Source: Natronocella acetinitrilica
GTDB taxonomy: Bacteria; Pseudomonadota; Gammaproteobacteria; Nitrococcales; Aquisalimonadaceae
DNA: 64,000 nucleotides
Direction of reading: 5' to 3'
NCBI RefSeq assembly: GCF_024170285.1
Contig: NZ_JALJXV010000008.1
Span: 1-64,000, forward strand
Position numbers and translations under genes: made by a program. Below the pieces are notes generated by a model. The model worked only from the letters and a program-made list of their open reading frames with translations, was not told the DNA's origin and searched no databases. Shown in pieces: positions 43,832 to 53,733 of this stretch (its first letter is position 1; each line of letters starts with the position of its first letter).

Positions 43832-44359
43832 TTGAAGGACGACGGATCTGGTGCGGGGCTTGCCCATCCGGCGCGGCAGGGACGCTGGCTGGACGTGGAT
43901 ATCCAGCGGCAGCGGTTGACGCTGCGCGAGGGAGACCGCGCGTTGGCCGAATTCCCCGTGGCCACCGCCGCCCGGGGTATCGGCCAGCAGGAAGGGTCGT
44001 TCCAGACACCGACGGGCTGGCACTACGTGCGGGCGCGTATCGGTGAGGGGGTCCCGCTCGGTGCCGTGTTCCGGGGACGTCGCTGGACCGGCGAGATCTG
44101 CGACGCCGCGCTCTATGCGAGCAATCCGGCCAGGGACTGGATTCTGACCCGCATCCTCTGGTTATGCGGGCTTGAGCCGGGCCATAACCGGGGTGGCCGG
44201 GTCGACAGCATGCGCCGGTATATCTACCTGCATGGCTGCCCGGATGAGGTCGGCATCGGCGAGCCGGCCTCCAAGGGCTGCATTCGCCTGCGCAATCAGG
44301 ACATGCTGATGTTGTTTGACCAGGTGCCCGCGGGAAGCCGCGTGCTCATTCGCCAGTAA
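43832..44359 (+). CDS. L,D-transpeptidase (YkuD domain)
   Basis: 175 residues with no signal peptide. The YkuD catalytic region has the His in [24 protein letters not shown] with the active-site Cys in SKGCIR. LdtA-type enzymes cross-link peptidoglycan or attach lipoproteins; lack of an export signal is shared by a cytosolic/short YkuD subgroup. The TTG at 43832 is preferred because GAGGAGG lies five bases upstream; a GTG at 43790 adds 14 residues without a ribosome site. It precedes nagZ by 16 bp, linking two cell-wall genes. Confidence 0.87.
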   Translation: MKDDGSGAGLAHPARQGRWLDVDIQRQRLTLREGDRALAEFPVATAARGIGQQEGSFQTPTGWHYVRARIGEGVPLGAVFRGRRWTGEICDAALYASNPARDWILTRILWLCGLEPGHNRGGRVDSMRRYIYLHGCPDEVGIGEPASKGCIRLRNQDMLMLFDQVPAGSRVLIRQ

Positions 44360-44375
44360 ACACGGAGTACCCCGA

Positions 44376-45395
44376 TTGTTCGAAGAACAGCAGCTCGGCC
44401 CGCTGATCGTGGGGCTGCAGGGCACGCAACTGACCGGCGCTGAGCGTCGCCTGTTGCAGCATCCGGCGGTTGGTGGCGTCATTCTTTTCGCACGGAACAT
44501 AGAGACACCTGCCCAGATCCGCGCGTTGACAGAGAGTATCCGCGGTCTGCGCTCACCAGCGCTGCTGGTCAGCGTCGACCAGGAAGGCGGGCGGGTGCAG
44601 CGCTGTCGCGAGGGGTTCACCCGGCTGCCGCCGGCCGGTTACTTCGGCGAGCGTTACCGTCAGTCGGCGGATGCGGGGCTGGCGCTTGCCCGCGCCGCCG
44701 GGCTGGTTATGGCGGCCGAGTTGCGCCGGGTGGGTATCGATTATTCCTTCGCGCCGGTGCTCGACCTGGATCTGGGCTTGAGCAGTGTGATTGGTGACCG
44801 GGCCTTTCACTCCGACCCCGAGGCGGTGGCCGCCCTGGCGGGAGCGTGGATCGATGGCATGCATGCGGCGGGTATGCCCTGCACCGGCAAACACTTTCCT
44901 GGCCACGGAGGTGTGATGCCCGACTCCCATCTGGACCTGCCGGTGGATCAGCGCAGTCTCGCCGAGTTGGAGCGGGCGGATCTTGTGCCCTATGCACGTC
45001 TGATCGAGGCCGGCAAACTTGATTGCGCCATGACCGCACACATCGTTTTCCCGGCGCTGGACCGGCTGCCGGCGAGTTTCTCCGAGGTCTGGATGAACCA
45101 GGTGTTGCGCGGGCAGCTCGGTTTCAAAGGGCTGATTGTCGCCGACGATCTCGGTATGGAAGGCGCCGCAGTGGTTGGCGATTTGCCGGAACGCGCCACG
45201 CGTGCACTGTCTGCGGGCGCGGACATGGTCATGGTATGCAACGAACTGGATGCCATGGCCGACGTGATCGCCGCCTTGGCCCGTGCGCCCGCGAACGCGT
45301 CCGCCATGGCCCGCCGGCAACGGCTGCGGGACGCGGTGACGTCCGCTCCCCCCGCCAGCGAGGAAGCCCTGGCCCGGGCACTGTTGCGCGAATGA
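44376..45395 (+). CDS. nagZ: beta-N-acetylhexosaminidase NagZ
   Basis: 339 residues, GH3 family. A cytosolic enzyme that removes N-acetylglucosamine from anhydromuropeptides in peptidoglycan recycling. Motifs: GGVILFARN, VDQEGGRVQR, the catalytic KHFPGHGGVMPDSHLDLP (His/Asp dyad) and the nucleophile Asp in VADDLGMEGA. The start is taken as TTG at 44376 (LFEEQQLGPL), which has GGAG upstream and gives the normal length; the ATG at 44316 lies inside the transpeptidase gene. Confidence 0.93.
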   Translation: MFEEQQLGPLIVGLQGTQLTGAERRLLQHPAVGGVILFARNIETPAQIRALTESIRGLRSPALLVSVDQEGGRVQRCREGFTRLPPAGYFGERYRQSADAGLALARAAGLVMAAELRRVGIDYSFAPVLDLDLGLSSVIGDRAFHSDPEAVAALAGAWIDGMHAAGMPCTGKHFPGHGGVMPDSHLDLPVDQRSLAELERADLVPYARLIEAGKLDCAMTAHIVFPALDRLPASFSEVWMNQVLRGQLGFKGLIVADDLGMEGAAVVGDLPERATRALSAGADMVMVCNELDAMADVIAALARAPANASAMARRQRLRDAVTSAPPASEEALARALLRE

Positions 45396-45506
45396 TCCCG
45401 TTGTTTCGGCAATCTCCCGGCAACTCTCGTCGCAGCCTCCGGTCAGACGAAAGACGTACACAGCAGCGCAGCAGCGGCGCCGGATCGGTTCTGCTGGGGA
45501 GTCAGC

Positions 45507-46502
45507 ATGAATCTATCGGATGAGCAGGGCGCCGTTCCCTACCATGGCCTGGATCCAGGCACGGTGCTTGATGCCATCGACACCCTCGGCGTGTGGACCG
45601 ACGGCCGGCTTCTGGCGCTGAACAGTTACGAAAACCGGGTCTACCAGGTGGGGCTCGAGGGCGCCGATCCGGTGGTGGTGAAGTTCTACAGGCCTGGCCG
45701 CTGGACCACCGATGCCATACTCGAGGAACACGCCTTCGCCCAGGAACTGGCAGGTCACGAGATTCCGGTGGTTGCGCCGCAGATCATTGCCCGGGCGACC
45801 TTGCATGAATACCGGGGCTTTCGTTTCGCCGTTTATCCGCGACGGGGCGGGCGCTCGCCGGATCTGGACGACAGCAATGCCCTGGAGTGGGTCGGGCGCT
45901 TCCTGGGACGTCTTCACCTGGTGGGGGCAAGCAAGCCGTTCCGGCATCGTCGGGAGCTGTCCATCGAGGCGATGGGGCAGCAGGCCGTGGAGACGGTGCT
46001 TTCCATGGAGCTCATACCGCGGCACATCGCCGAGGCCTACGCCACAATCACCCGGGATGTGCTGATTCGGGTCCAGGCCTGCTGGGAGCGGGCCGGGGCG
46101 TTTGCGACTTTGCGCCTGCACGGCGATTGCCACCCGGGCAATATCCTGTGGACGGATGCCGGGCCACACTTCGTTGACCTGGATGATGCGGTGACCGGTC
46201 CGGCGGTGCAGGACCTGTGGATGCTGCTGTCGGGTGACCGGCAGGAGATGACCACGCAGCTGCTGGATCTGCTCGCGGGCTATGAGGATTTCAACGAGTT
46301 CGATCGCCGCGAGTTGCATCTGATCGAGGCCTTGCGAACACTACGTATCATGAACTATGCCGCCTGGTTGGCGCGGCGCTGGCACGATCCGGCCTTTCCG
46401 CTGGCCTTTCCCTGGTTCGGTAGCGACCGTTATTGGGAGGAGCACGTCCTGTCCCTGCGCGAGCAGGCCGCCCTCATGGATGAGCCGCCTCTGGTGGTCT
46501 GA
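45507..46502 (+). CDS. srkA: stress response Ser/Thr protein kinase SrkA (YihE/RdoA)
   Basis: 331 residues of the APH/choline-kinase-like fold. LNSYENRVYQVGLEGADPVVVKFYRPGRWT is the YihE signature at the ATP-binding N-lobe; catalytic LHGDCHPGNILW and FVDLDDAVTGPAVQDLWMLLSG complete the site. SrkA counteracts cell death under envelope and oxidative stress in enterics. The ATG at 45507 is used. It is followed by tamA at 14 bp. Confidence 0.93.
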   Translation: MNLSDEQGAVPYHGLDPGTVLDAIDTLGVWTDGRLLALNSYENRVYQVGLEGADPVVVKFYRPGRWTTDAILEEHAFAQELAGHEIPVVAPQIIARATLHEYRGFRFAVYPRRGGRSPDLDDSNALEWVGRFLGRLHLVGASKPFRHRRELSIEAMGQQAVETVLSMELIPRHIAEAYATITRDVLIRVQACWERAGAFATLRLHGDCHPGNILWTDAGPHFVDLDDAVTGPAVQDLWMLLSGDRQEMTTQLLDLLAGYEDFNEFDRRELHLIEALRTLRIMNYAAWLARRWHDPAFPLAFPWFGSDRYWEEHVLSLREQAALMDEPPLVV

Positions 46503-46516
46503 TAAAGAGTGCCCGC

Positions 46517-48259
46517 ATGATTTTTCGCCCCATCCGCCTGTCGCCCGTGCAGCCCCTGTTGCTGCTGATCGTATTGCTCGCCGGCGTCTGGGCAACTGTT
46601 GTGCGGGCGGATGTGCTGATCGAGGTGACCGGCGTGGAAGGCGCTCTGCGCGACAATGTCATCAACTACATCGGTCAACCGCCCAGCACGGATGCCGCCG
46701 TGGTGCGCCGTTTTGCCCGGCAGGTCGAAGAACGCACCCAGAATGGCCTGCAGGCGCTGGGCCACTACCATGCAACGGTGCGGGTGAGCCGCGATACGGT
46801 AAACGATCAGCCCCGCATTCGCGTTGAAGTCGACCCTGGCGAGCCGACCCGTATCGCCCGAATCAACCTGCGCATCGACGGCGAAGGCGGTGACGACAGC
46901 GCGCTCCGCGATGTGCTGGCACGATCCGGGATACGGGAAGGGGATGTGCTACACCATGGCCGCTACGAGAGCCTGAAGCGCAACATCGAGAGCGTCGCCC
47001 TGAGCCGCGGTTATTTCGATGGCCGTTACGAGACCACACGGCTGGTGGTGCGGCGCGCCTCCCGCGAGGCGGAGATCATTCTGCACTATGACAGTGGCCG
47101 CCGTTACCGCTTTGGCGATGTGCAGTTCTCCGAGACGCCGCTGTCGGACGACCTCCTGCGACGGCTCACGCCCTTTTCCCCGGGGGAGTACTATCACTCC
47201 GACACGGTGGCGCGTTTCAATCGCAACCTGCTGAACAGCGACTACTTCAGAAACGTGCGAGTGCGCACCCTGCAGGCTGAAAGTGAAGACGAAACCGTTC
47301 CCGTGCTGGCCGATCTGACGCCGCAAAGCCGCAACATCGTGGGCACCGGTATCGGCTATTCGACGGACGTGGGGCCCCGGGTGCGAGTGAACTGGCGCAG
47401 ACCCTACGTCAACCCCGAAGGCCATTCCCTGCTGACGGAAACCGAGGTCTCCGAGGTCCGGCAGAACATCAGCAGCACCTACAGCATGCCCCTCGACCCA
47501 CCGCTGGAGCACAAGTTGGAGTTTCTTGGCGGCTATCAGCGTGAGCGCTTCGAGGATACCGAGAGCGAAACCTACACCCTGGGGATACAGCGCCAGCGTA
47601 CATTGACCCGTGGCTGGCAGCAGACCCTGTTCACCCGGTGGCAGCGGGAGAACTTCACCCAGGCGGGTGATCGCGGGCGATCCACCCTGACCATTCCCGG
47701 CAGCAGTATCAGCCGCACACGAAGCCGTGGTGGCATCGACCCCGGCTGGGGCGACCGGCAGTTCGCCCAGGTGGAGGTGACCAACCGCGAGCTCGGCTCG
47801 GATATCCAGCTTGCAAGGCTGCGGTTGCGTAGCAGCTGGCTGCGCAGTTACGGGCGCCATCGCGGCCGTGTGCGGGCCGAGGTCGGCTGGCTGACCACCG
47901 AGGACTTCGACGCCACGCCGTCGTCCCTGCGGTTTTTCACCGGCGGTGACCAGAGCGTGCGCGGTTACGCCTATCGCTCGCTTGCGCCAAGGAATGAAGA
48001 CGGTGACCTGGTGGGTGGCCGTTACCTGTTCACGGCCAGTGCGGAATACGGCTACCAGATTCTCGAGCGGTGGCGGTTGGCGGCGTTCTACGACGTCGGC
48101 AACGCATTCGACTCCTGGGACGATGACCTGAAGGAGGGTGCAGGTTTCGGTGTTCGCTGGATCTCGCCTGTGGGCCCGATACGACTCGATTTCGCCTGGG
48201 GTGTCAGTGAGCCCGATACCCCGTTCCGCCTGCATTTCTCCATGGGGCCGGAAATATGA
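46517..48259 (+). CDS. tamA: translocation and assembly module subunit TamA
   Basis: 580 residues. Signal peptide (hydrophobic about 10-27), three POTRA domains (about 30-265) and a C-terminal 16-strand Omp85 barrel with the conserved lid motif FFTGGDQSVRGYAYRSLAP (near 474) and the terminal FAWGVSEPDTPFRLHFSMG. TamA sits in the outer membrane and with TamB moves phospholipids and/or autotransporters. Its last 4 bases overlap the tamB start. Confidence 0.94.
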   Translation: MIFRPIRLSPVQPLLLLIVLLAGVWATVVRADVLIEVTGVEGALRDNVINYIGQPPSTDAAVVRRFARQVEERTQNGLQALGHYHATVRVSRDTVNDQPRIRVEVDPGEPTRIARINLRIDGEGGDDSALRDVLARSGIREGDVLHHGRYESLKRNIESVALSRGYFDGRYETTRLVVRRASREAEIILHYDSGRRYRFGDVQFSETPLSDDLLRRLTPFSPGEYYHSDTVARFNRNLLNSDYFRNVRVRTLQAESEDETVPVLADLTPQSRNIVGTGIGYSTDVGPRVRVNWRRPYVNPEGHSLLTETEVSEVRQNISSTYSMPLDPPLEHKLEFLGGYQRERFEDTESETYTLGIQRQRTLTRGWQQTLFTRWQRENFTQAGDRGRSTLTIPGSSISRTRSRGGIDPGWGDRQFAQVEVTNRELGSDIQLARLRLRSSWLRSYGRHRGRVRAEVGWLTTEDFDATPSSLRFFTGGDQSVRGYAYRSLAPRNEDGDLVGGRYLFTASAEYGYQILERWRLAAFYDVGNAFDSWDDDLKEGAGFGVRWISPVGPIRLDFAWGVSEPDTPFRLHFSMGPEI

Positions 48260-51200
48260 GCTGGCTGCGGCGAATCGCCCGTTACATCGGCCATGGGTTT
48301 TATGCGGTGGGCTGGCTGACCGTCAAGGCGTTCCGCTTCGCCTACATCCTGCTCATTACTCTGCTGGCTGTCCTGCTCTGGCTGGTGTTTACCACCAGTG
48401 GTGCGGAATGGCTCGCCAATCGTGCGGTGTCCGAGGAACCCCGGCTGTCAATCACCGTCCAGGGCGGCAGCCTCTGGAACGGCCTCGAGGTCTCGGAAGT
48501 CGCATGGCGGGATACCGGGATCGACGTCAGCGTCGACGCCGCCCGGCTTCGCTGGAACCCCTTGTGCCTCCTGGCCCTGCAGGTCTGCGTCAACGAGATA
48601 CATGCCGACGGTGTTGCTGCGAGCGTCAATACCGACCTGCTACGCGGCGAGCCGGATTCCGCCTCGGCGGATGAGGAGCCCGGGGACCCCATGGGCCGCC
48701 TTTCACTCCCCGTGAGGATCACCCTCGGCGATGTGCATCTTGATGATGTGGGCGTCGAGGTCGACGGCATGCGTTTCGGCTGGCGGCATTTCTCCGGCGG
48801 GGCCGATCTGCGGGGCGATCGTCTGCGCGTCGATGGCGTCCGGTGGGTGGGGCCTTACGGCGAGTTGCCGGTCACCGAACCCGAGACCGAGCTGGAAGTG
48901 GCGGTGGAGGAGATCATCGAGGGCGGTGACCCGCCGGCCTTTTTCCCACCGGGCGAGCGCGACCCCATCGTGCTGCCGGACATCCCGCTGCCGCTGGATG
49001 TGGCCATCAACGATCTGCGGATCCGGGACGCACGCTTTCGTCGCGGCGCGCTGGACGAGCAACTGGCACGCCTGGACCTCACCGCGCGACTGGTTGGCCA
49101 TGACCTGCGGATTGACACCTTGCGTGCCGAGCACGCCATGGCCGCCGCCAACCTGAATGGCCGCCTGCGCCTCGCCGACGAATGGCCACTGGATATCGAT
49201 CTGCACCTGCAGGCCCACGACGTGCCCGAGGTCGGGCCTGTGGAGGTGCATCTCAGTGCCTGGAACACGGTGCATGAGGTCGACCTGGACCTGCGCGTGG
49301 AAGGGCCGGCGACGGTCACCGCAGAGGGGAGCGTTTCGCCCCTGGAACCCTTGCTGGCCCATGATCTCACGTTGAATTGGCGCGGCCTGCGCTGGCCCTT
49401 GCAAGGTGATGCCCCTGAAGTCGCTAGTCGTGCCGGCGAGATTACCGTCGCTGGTGATCTGGACGGTTTCGACTTCGATCTCGCCCTGGCGCTCAGTGGT
49501 GCCCAGCTGCCAGAGGGCGACTGGCAGGCCCGGGGTTCCGGGGACTGGTCGCGGGTGCGTCTGGACAGCCTTCGGGGAGAGCTGCTCGGTGGCTCGCTGG
49601 AACTCAGTGGCGAAGCCGGTTGGTGGCAGACGGTGGACTGGGACCTGTTACTCAGCGTGGATGGTCTGCAACCGGTGCAGCAGTGGCCGGATGCGCCGGA
49701 GACGGTCAGCGGCCGCGTTCGTGCCGAAGGCTCCCTGGCCGACGGCGACCTCACGCTGGATGCGGTGCTGGAGGACGTGCAGGCTGCCATGCAGGGTTAC
49801 GCGGTGACCGCCGCCGGTGGTGTCTCCCACCGGCCCGCTAGCGGCTGGCGGGTAGATGATCTCGGTTTGCGCAGTGGTGACAACCGGATCGTGGTGAATG
49901 GACGGGCCAGCGAAGAAACCCTCGACCTTGCGGCGGACATCAACCTGGATGATCTGGGGATGTTCCTGCCAGACGCGGCAGGCGCCATACGAGGCCGTAT
50001 CAACGCGCGGGGGCCGTTGCTCGAGCCGGACATCGAAGCGGATCTGACGGCGACAACGCTGCGTTATCAGGAACTCGTGGCGCTGGACGAACTGACGTTG
50101 GTGGCGGAGTTGACGCGGCTCGCCCTGGGGGATAGTCGTCTGCGCATCGATATGGCCGGGTTGGAGACCGAACAGGCCGATGCCCGTGTGGACAGTCTGG
50201 CGCTGCGGCTCGACGGTACCCGGGGTCGCCACCGCCTGTCCCTTGAAGTCGACGGCGAACCGGCAGGCCTTGATCTGGTCCTGCAGGGTGGTCTCGATGA
50301 AGACACGATGATCTGGACCGGCGAACTGGCGCAGCTGGGTCTGCTCGCCGAGGCGCACGGTCTGGGCCTTGATCTGGAGGATCCGGCCTCCCTCGAAGTG
50401 GATATCAATGGCCAGCGCGCCGCCCTGGGCCCCCACTGCTGGTTGCCCAATGATGGCCGGCTTTGTGCCGAGGAGCCACTGGAACTGGCCGAGAGCGGCA
50501 GCGCACGCTTCCGGCTGGAGGGCCATCAGCTGGCCTCGTTGTCAACCTGGCTGCCGGATGAGATCCGCCTGCTCGGTGAACTCAATGGTGAATTTGGCGC
50601 CGAATGGGAGCCGCAGCGACTTCCCAGAGTGGACGCCTCCTTCTCGGTGACGGGCGGCCGGGTATTGGCAAAAGACGAGGAAGAGGATGAATTCGTCGAG
50701 TTCGAGTACGAAACCCTGGAAGCCTCGCTGATTCTGGACGACGACTCCCTGCGCACGCACCTGGAACTTGTCTCCAGCGGCATTGGCGCTGCAGCACTGG
50801 ATGCCGAGATCTCTGTTGTGGATGGTGCTCTTGCGGATCTGAATGGAAGCGTGAGCCTGTCTGGCCTCAACCTTGCCGTAGCCGAACCGTTCTTTCTCGA
50901 ACTGCGGCAGTTGCGGGGCGAGATCAATGCCGAGGGTCAGCTGTCCGGCACGCTGCAGGATCCGCGCTTCGACGGTGAACTACGGCTCGTCGACGGCACG
51001 GTCGAGACACTCGCCGTGCCGGTGACCATCAGCGAGATCGAGCTCCTGGTGGAAGTGGCTGGAGACAACGCCACGCTGAGTGGCGGTTTTCGCAGCGGTG
51101 GTGGCACGGCGGAACTCTCCGGTGACGCGGACTGGTCCAGCCCGGATTGGTCGGCCACGGTGAATCTGGTTGGCCGGCGGCTTGAGCTTGCCTACGACAC

Positions 51201-52146
51201 GATTGCCCTGATCGAAGCAAGCCCGGATCTCACCCTGTCATTGCGGCCTCAGGCCGCGGATCTCTCCGGCGAGATCCGCATTCCACGAGGGGACATCACC
51301 GTCCAGAGCCTGCCGGAAGGCGCAGTCCGGGTGTCCGGCGATGTCGTGATCATCGAGGATGGCGAGGAGGAGGGCGACGAACAGGCCGAACTGTTCGATC
51401 CTGATGCCATTCCCGTTGCCGATGGCTGGGTTGTTACCAGCAATATCGAGATCATTCTTGGCAATCGAGTAAACATCAGCGCTTTCGGTCTCAACGGTCG
51501 CCTCGAAGGGCAGCTTGGCGTGGTTCAGGCCGAGACCGGCGCGCCCCAGGCTGCGGGCGAAATCCGTATTGCCGACGGCGAGTACCGCGCCTACGGTCAG
51601 CGCCTGCAGATCCGTGAGGGACAGATTCTTTTCTCCGGTCCCCTGGATCGACCGCAGCTGTATGTGGAAGCCGTGCGCACCATCAACCGGCCTGAAGGGC
51701 AGACCGTTGTTGCGGGCCTGCGCATCGAGGGCCCGCCGGATGACCCCCGCGTTAGCCTGTTCTCCGAGCCGATGATGGAAGAGGACATGATCCTCTCCTA
51801 TATCATTCTCGGCCGGCCATTGGGCGAGGAAGGGCCCGGCAGCGAGCAGATGGTAGCCCGTGCCGCCATCGCACTGGGGATCGCTGGTGGTGGTGGCATT
51901 GCCGGGGGTATTGCCGAAGATCTTGGTATCCAGGATTTCGAACTCGACACCGAGGGTGATGGTGACGATACCCAGTTCGTGGTTCGCGGCCGCCTGAGCC
52001 CGAATCTCTATGTAAGCTACGGGGTCGGCGTTTTTCAGGCGGAAAATACCCTCAAGCTGCGGTATCGTCTTACCCAGCGGCTGTTCCTGGAGGCCGTGAG
52101 CGGGCTGGAAAATGCACTGGATCTTCTCTACACCTTCGAGTTCTGA
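48256..52146 (+). CDS. tamB: translocation and assembly module subunit TamB
   Basis: 1296 residues. An N-terminal membrane helix (about 25-47) and then a very long, Asp/Leu-rich repeated beta structure forming the periplasm-spanning groove. The C-terminal DUF490/TamB domain (about 960-1296) shows GEIRIADGEYRAYGQRLQI, FSGPLDRPQLYVEA, MILSYIILGRPL and a terminal YTFEF. It bridges inner and outer membranes with TamA. GEEEGDEQAELFDPDA near 1035-1050 is an unusually acidic insert. Confidence 0.95.
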   Translation: MSWLRRIARYIGHGFYAVGWLTVKAFRFAYILLITLLAVLLWLVFTTSGAEWLANRAVSEEPRLSITVQGGSLWNGLEVSEVAWRDTGIDVSVDAARLRWNPLCLLALQVCVNEIHADGVAASVNTDLLRGEPDSASADEEPGDPMGRLSLPVRITLGDVHLDDVGVEVDGMRFGWRHFSGGADLRGDRLRVDGVRWVGPYGELPVTEPETELEVAVEEIIEGGDPPAFFPPGERDPIVLPDIPLPLDVAINDLRIRDARFRRGALDEQLARLDLTARLVGHDLRIDTLRAEHAMAAANLNGRLRLADEWPLDIDLHLQAHDVPEVGPVEVHLSAWNTVHEVDLDLRVEGPATVTAEGSVSPLEPLLAHDLTLNWRGLRWPLQGDAPEVASRAGEITVAGDLDGFDFDLALALSGAQLPEGDWQARGSGDWSRVRLDSLRGELLGGSLELSGEAGWWQTVDWDLLLSVDGLQPVQQWPDAPETVSGRVRAEGSLADGDLTLDAVLEDVQAAMQGYAVTAAGGVSHRPASGWRVDDLGLRSGDNRIVVNGRASEETLDLAADINLDDLGMFLPDAAGAIRGRINARGPLLEPDIEADLTATTLRYQELVALDELTLVAELTRLALGDSRLRIDMAGLETEQADARVDSLALRLDGTRGRHRLSLEVDGEPAGLDLVLQGGLDEDTMIWTGELAQLGLLAEAHGLGLDLEDPASLEVDINGQRAALGPHCWLPNDGRLCAEEPLELAESGSARFRLEGHQLASLSTWLPDEIRLLGELNGEFGAEWEPQRLPRVDASFSVTGGRVLAKDEEEDEFVEFEYETLEASLILDDDSLRTHLELVSSGIGAAALDAEISVVDGALADLNGSVSLSGLNLAVAEPFFLELRQLRGEINAEGQLSGTLQDPRFDGELRLVDGTVETLAVPVTISEIELLVEVAGDNATLSGGFRSGGGTAELSGDADWSSPDWSATVNLVGRRLELAYDTIALIEASPDLTLSLRPQAADLSGEIRIPRGDITVQSLPEGAVRVSGDVVIIEDGEEEGDEQAELFDPDAIPVADGWVVTSNIEIILGNRVNISAFGLNGRLEGQLGVVQAETGAPQAAGEIRIADGEYRAYGQRLQIREGQILFSGPLDRPQLYVEAVRTINRPEGQTVVAGLRIEGPPDDPRVSLFSEPMMEEDMILSYIILGRPLGEEGPGSEQMVARAAIALGIAGGGGIAGGIAEDLGIQDFELDTEGDGDDTQFVVRGRLSPNLYVSYGVGVFQAENTLKLRYRLTQRLFLEAVSGLENALDLLYTFEF

Positions 52147-52911
52147 ATGGTCGTGACGGTCGGGTTGGATCAGGGAAGGCTGCATTTGCCGGATCGGGAG
52201 ATCGGCTATCGCATCCGGTACAAGCGCCGTCGCACCATCGGGCTCTATGTTCTGGAAGACGGCACGGTGGAAGTGCGGGCCCCCCAGGCTTGCCCGCCAG
52301 GTTTGATTCGGGCCTTCGTCGCTGATCGCGCTGGTTGGCTGCAGCGTGTTCTGACTTCAAGGGCGCAGCAACTGACGCCGGAACCGGCCCGCTACGATCA
52401 CGGCGCGACGCATCCCTACCTGGGGGAACAGTTACAGCTGGAATTGCGTCCGGCCCGACGGGCTCTGGTGCATCGTGATGGCACCAGCCTCGTGGTGCAG
52501 CATCCCCGGCGTGATCCCGACGCGGTGGCTGGAGCGGTCAAGCACTGGTATCAACGTCAGGCCGAAAGCGTTTTTCTTCCGCTGCTCGAGCAATGGTATC
52601 CGCACCTGGGGTTGCCTGCGGCCAAGGTCCCCGGACTCAAGGTGAGGACCATGCGTCGGCGCTGGGGCAGCTGTTCCAGTCGAGGTGGTATCAATCTGAA
52701 CATCTGGCTGCTCCGCGCACCCATCGATTGCGTCGAGTACGTGGTGGTCCATGAACTCTGCCACCTGCGTGAGTTCAACCACGGTCCGCCCTTTCATGGC
52801 TGGATGGACCGCCTTCTGCCGGACTGGCGCGAGCGCAGCGGCCGGCTCAACGAACACCAGCGGCGCTTCGGTGTGGCGCCCATTCCTGCTGCGGGGGCGG
52901 ATACAGCGTGA
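52147..52911 (+). CDS. YgjP-like M48/DUF45 family metallopeptidase
   Basis: 254 residues. The zinc site is HELCHLREFNHGPPFH near 202-217 (HExxH plus a downstream His). The upstream MRRRWGSCSSRGGINLN is the DUF45/WLM hallmark. No signal peptide. Some members are linked to DNA repair or restriction loci, but the cellular role of most is unproven. The ATG directly abuts the tamB stop; its stop overlaps the GNAT gene by 4 bp. Confidence 0.88.
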   Translation: MVVTVGLDQGRLHLPDREIGYRIRYKRRRTIGLYVLEDGTVEVRAPQACPPGLIRAFVADRAGWLQRVLTSRAQQLTPEPARYDHGATHPYLGEQLQLELRPARRALVHRDGTSLVVQHPRRDPDAVAGAVKHWYQRQAESVFLPLLEQWYPHLGLPAAKVPGLKVRTMRRRWGSCSSRGGINLNIWLLRAPIDCVEYVVVHELCHLREFNHGPPFHGWMDRLLPDWRERSGRLNEHQRRFGVAPIPAAGADTA

Positions 52912-53423
52912 TCCGTCCAGTTGCCGAGGAGGATGCCCCCGAGCTCGCCCGAATCTACAATCACTACATCGTCGAGTCCGTGGCAACTTTCGAAGAGACG
53001 CCGGTGACCGCCGCCGACATGGGCGCGCGGATCGCGGCTGTCAGCGGTGCCGGATTGCCCTGGCTGGTCAGTACAGCTGACAAGCGGCTGACCGGCTACG
53101 CCTATGCTACGGCCTGGAAGCCCCGCAGCGCCTACCGGTTTACCGTGGAGAGTACCGTCTACGTCGATCCCGAGGCTGTCGGGCAGGGCACCGGTACGGC
53201 CCTGTACAAGGACCTGCTGGTCGAGTTGAGGCGGCGGCGGGTGCACGCCGTCCTCGCCGGGATCACCCTGCCAAACCCCGGCAGCATCGCCCTGCACGAA
53301 AAACTCGGCTTTCGGAAGGTTGCCGAACTGAAGGAAGTTGGCTACAAGTTCGCCCGTTGGGTTGATGTCGGTTACTGGCAAGCGCTGCCTGGGAAAATTC
53401 CTGACTGCCCGGATACATGCTGA
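52908..53423 (+). CDS. GNAT N-acetyltransferase (phosphinothricin acetyltransferase-like)
   Basis: 171 residues, GTG start overlapping the metallopeptidase stop. The fold starts IRPVAEEDAPELARIYNHYIVESVATFEE, as in the Pat/Bar/YncA group; the acetyl-CoA loop is VDPEAVGQGTGTALY and the C-terminal strand has LHEKLGFRKVAELKEVGYKF. This group acetylates phosphinothricin, methionine sulfone/sulfoximine or unidentified amines. Substrate not determinable here. Confidence 0.9.
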   Translation: MIRPVAEEDAPELARIYNHYIVESVATFEETPVTAADMGARIAAVSGAGLPWLVSTADKRLTGYAYATAWKPRSAYRFTVESTVYVDPEAVGQGTGTALYKDLLVELRRRRVHAVLAGITLPNPGSIALHEKLGFRKVAELKEVGYKFARWVDVGYWQALPGKIPDCPDTC

Positions 53424-53496
53424 CCTTTCAGCAAGTGGCGCCTGAATCCGCTTCTCAGGTAGCGTATTGCTCAGGCGCTAGGCAAAGAGGCGATCG

Positions 53497-53691
53497 ATGG
53501 GACACAGACGTAACATTTCGGTGATGCTGGGTATTGGTGTGGTCTTCATGCCCACCTGGTTTGGAATCACCACGATCGAAAGCGGCCTGCAGGCCGGCAT
53601 TCATGCTGGCGCCGGTGCAGCGCTGGGGCTCATCGTGTACGAGGTGATCACCAGAATGGGCAGCGCCGGCGAGGATGATTCCCGCAAATAG
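53497..53691 (+). CDS. small two-helix membrane protein, unknown function
   Basis: 64 residues with two hydrophobic segments (about 8-24 and 32-50), a polar Lys/Arg start and an acidic C-terminus. GGCAAAGAGG lies just before the ATG as a ribosome site. No family is recognised. It lies alone between the GNAT gene and the convergent typA. Confidence 0.5.
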   Translation: MGHRRNISVMLGIGVVFMPTWFGITTIESGLQAGIHAGAGAALGLIVYEVITRMGSAGEDDSRK

Positions 53692-53733
53692 CGGCCTCTC
53701 CCTCTCCCGCCGGCGATACGCCCTGCCAGAGGG

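Noticed and set aside
43665..44009. N-terminal extension of gpmA
   Set aside because: The family starts at [10 protein letters not shown]; the extension overlaps the divergent transpeptidase gene and is not protein-like.
46949..48235. 428-codon open frame opposite tamA
   Set aside because: Shadow of the TamA barrel; no start signals or motif.
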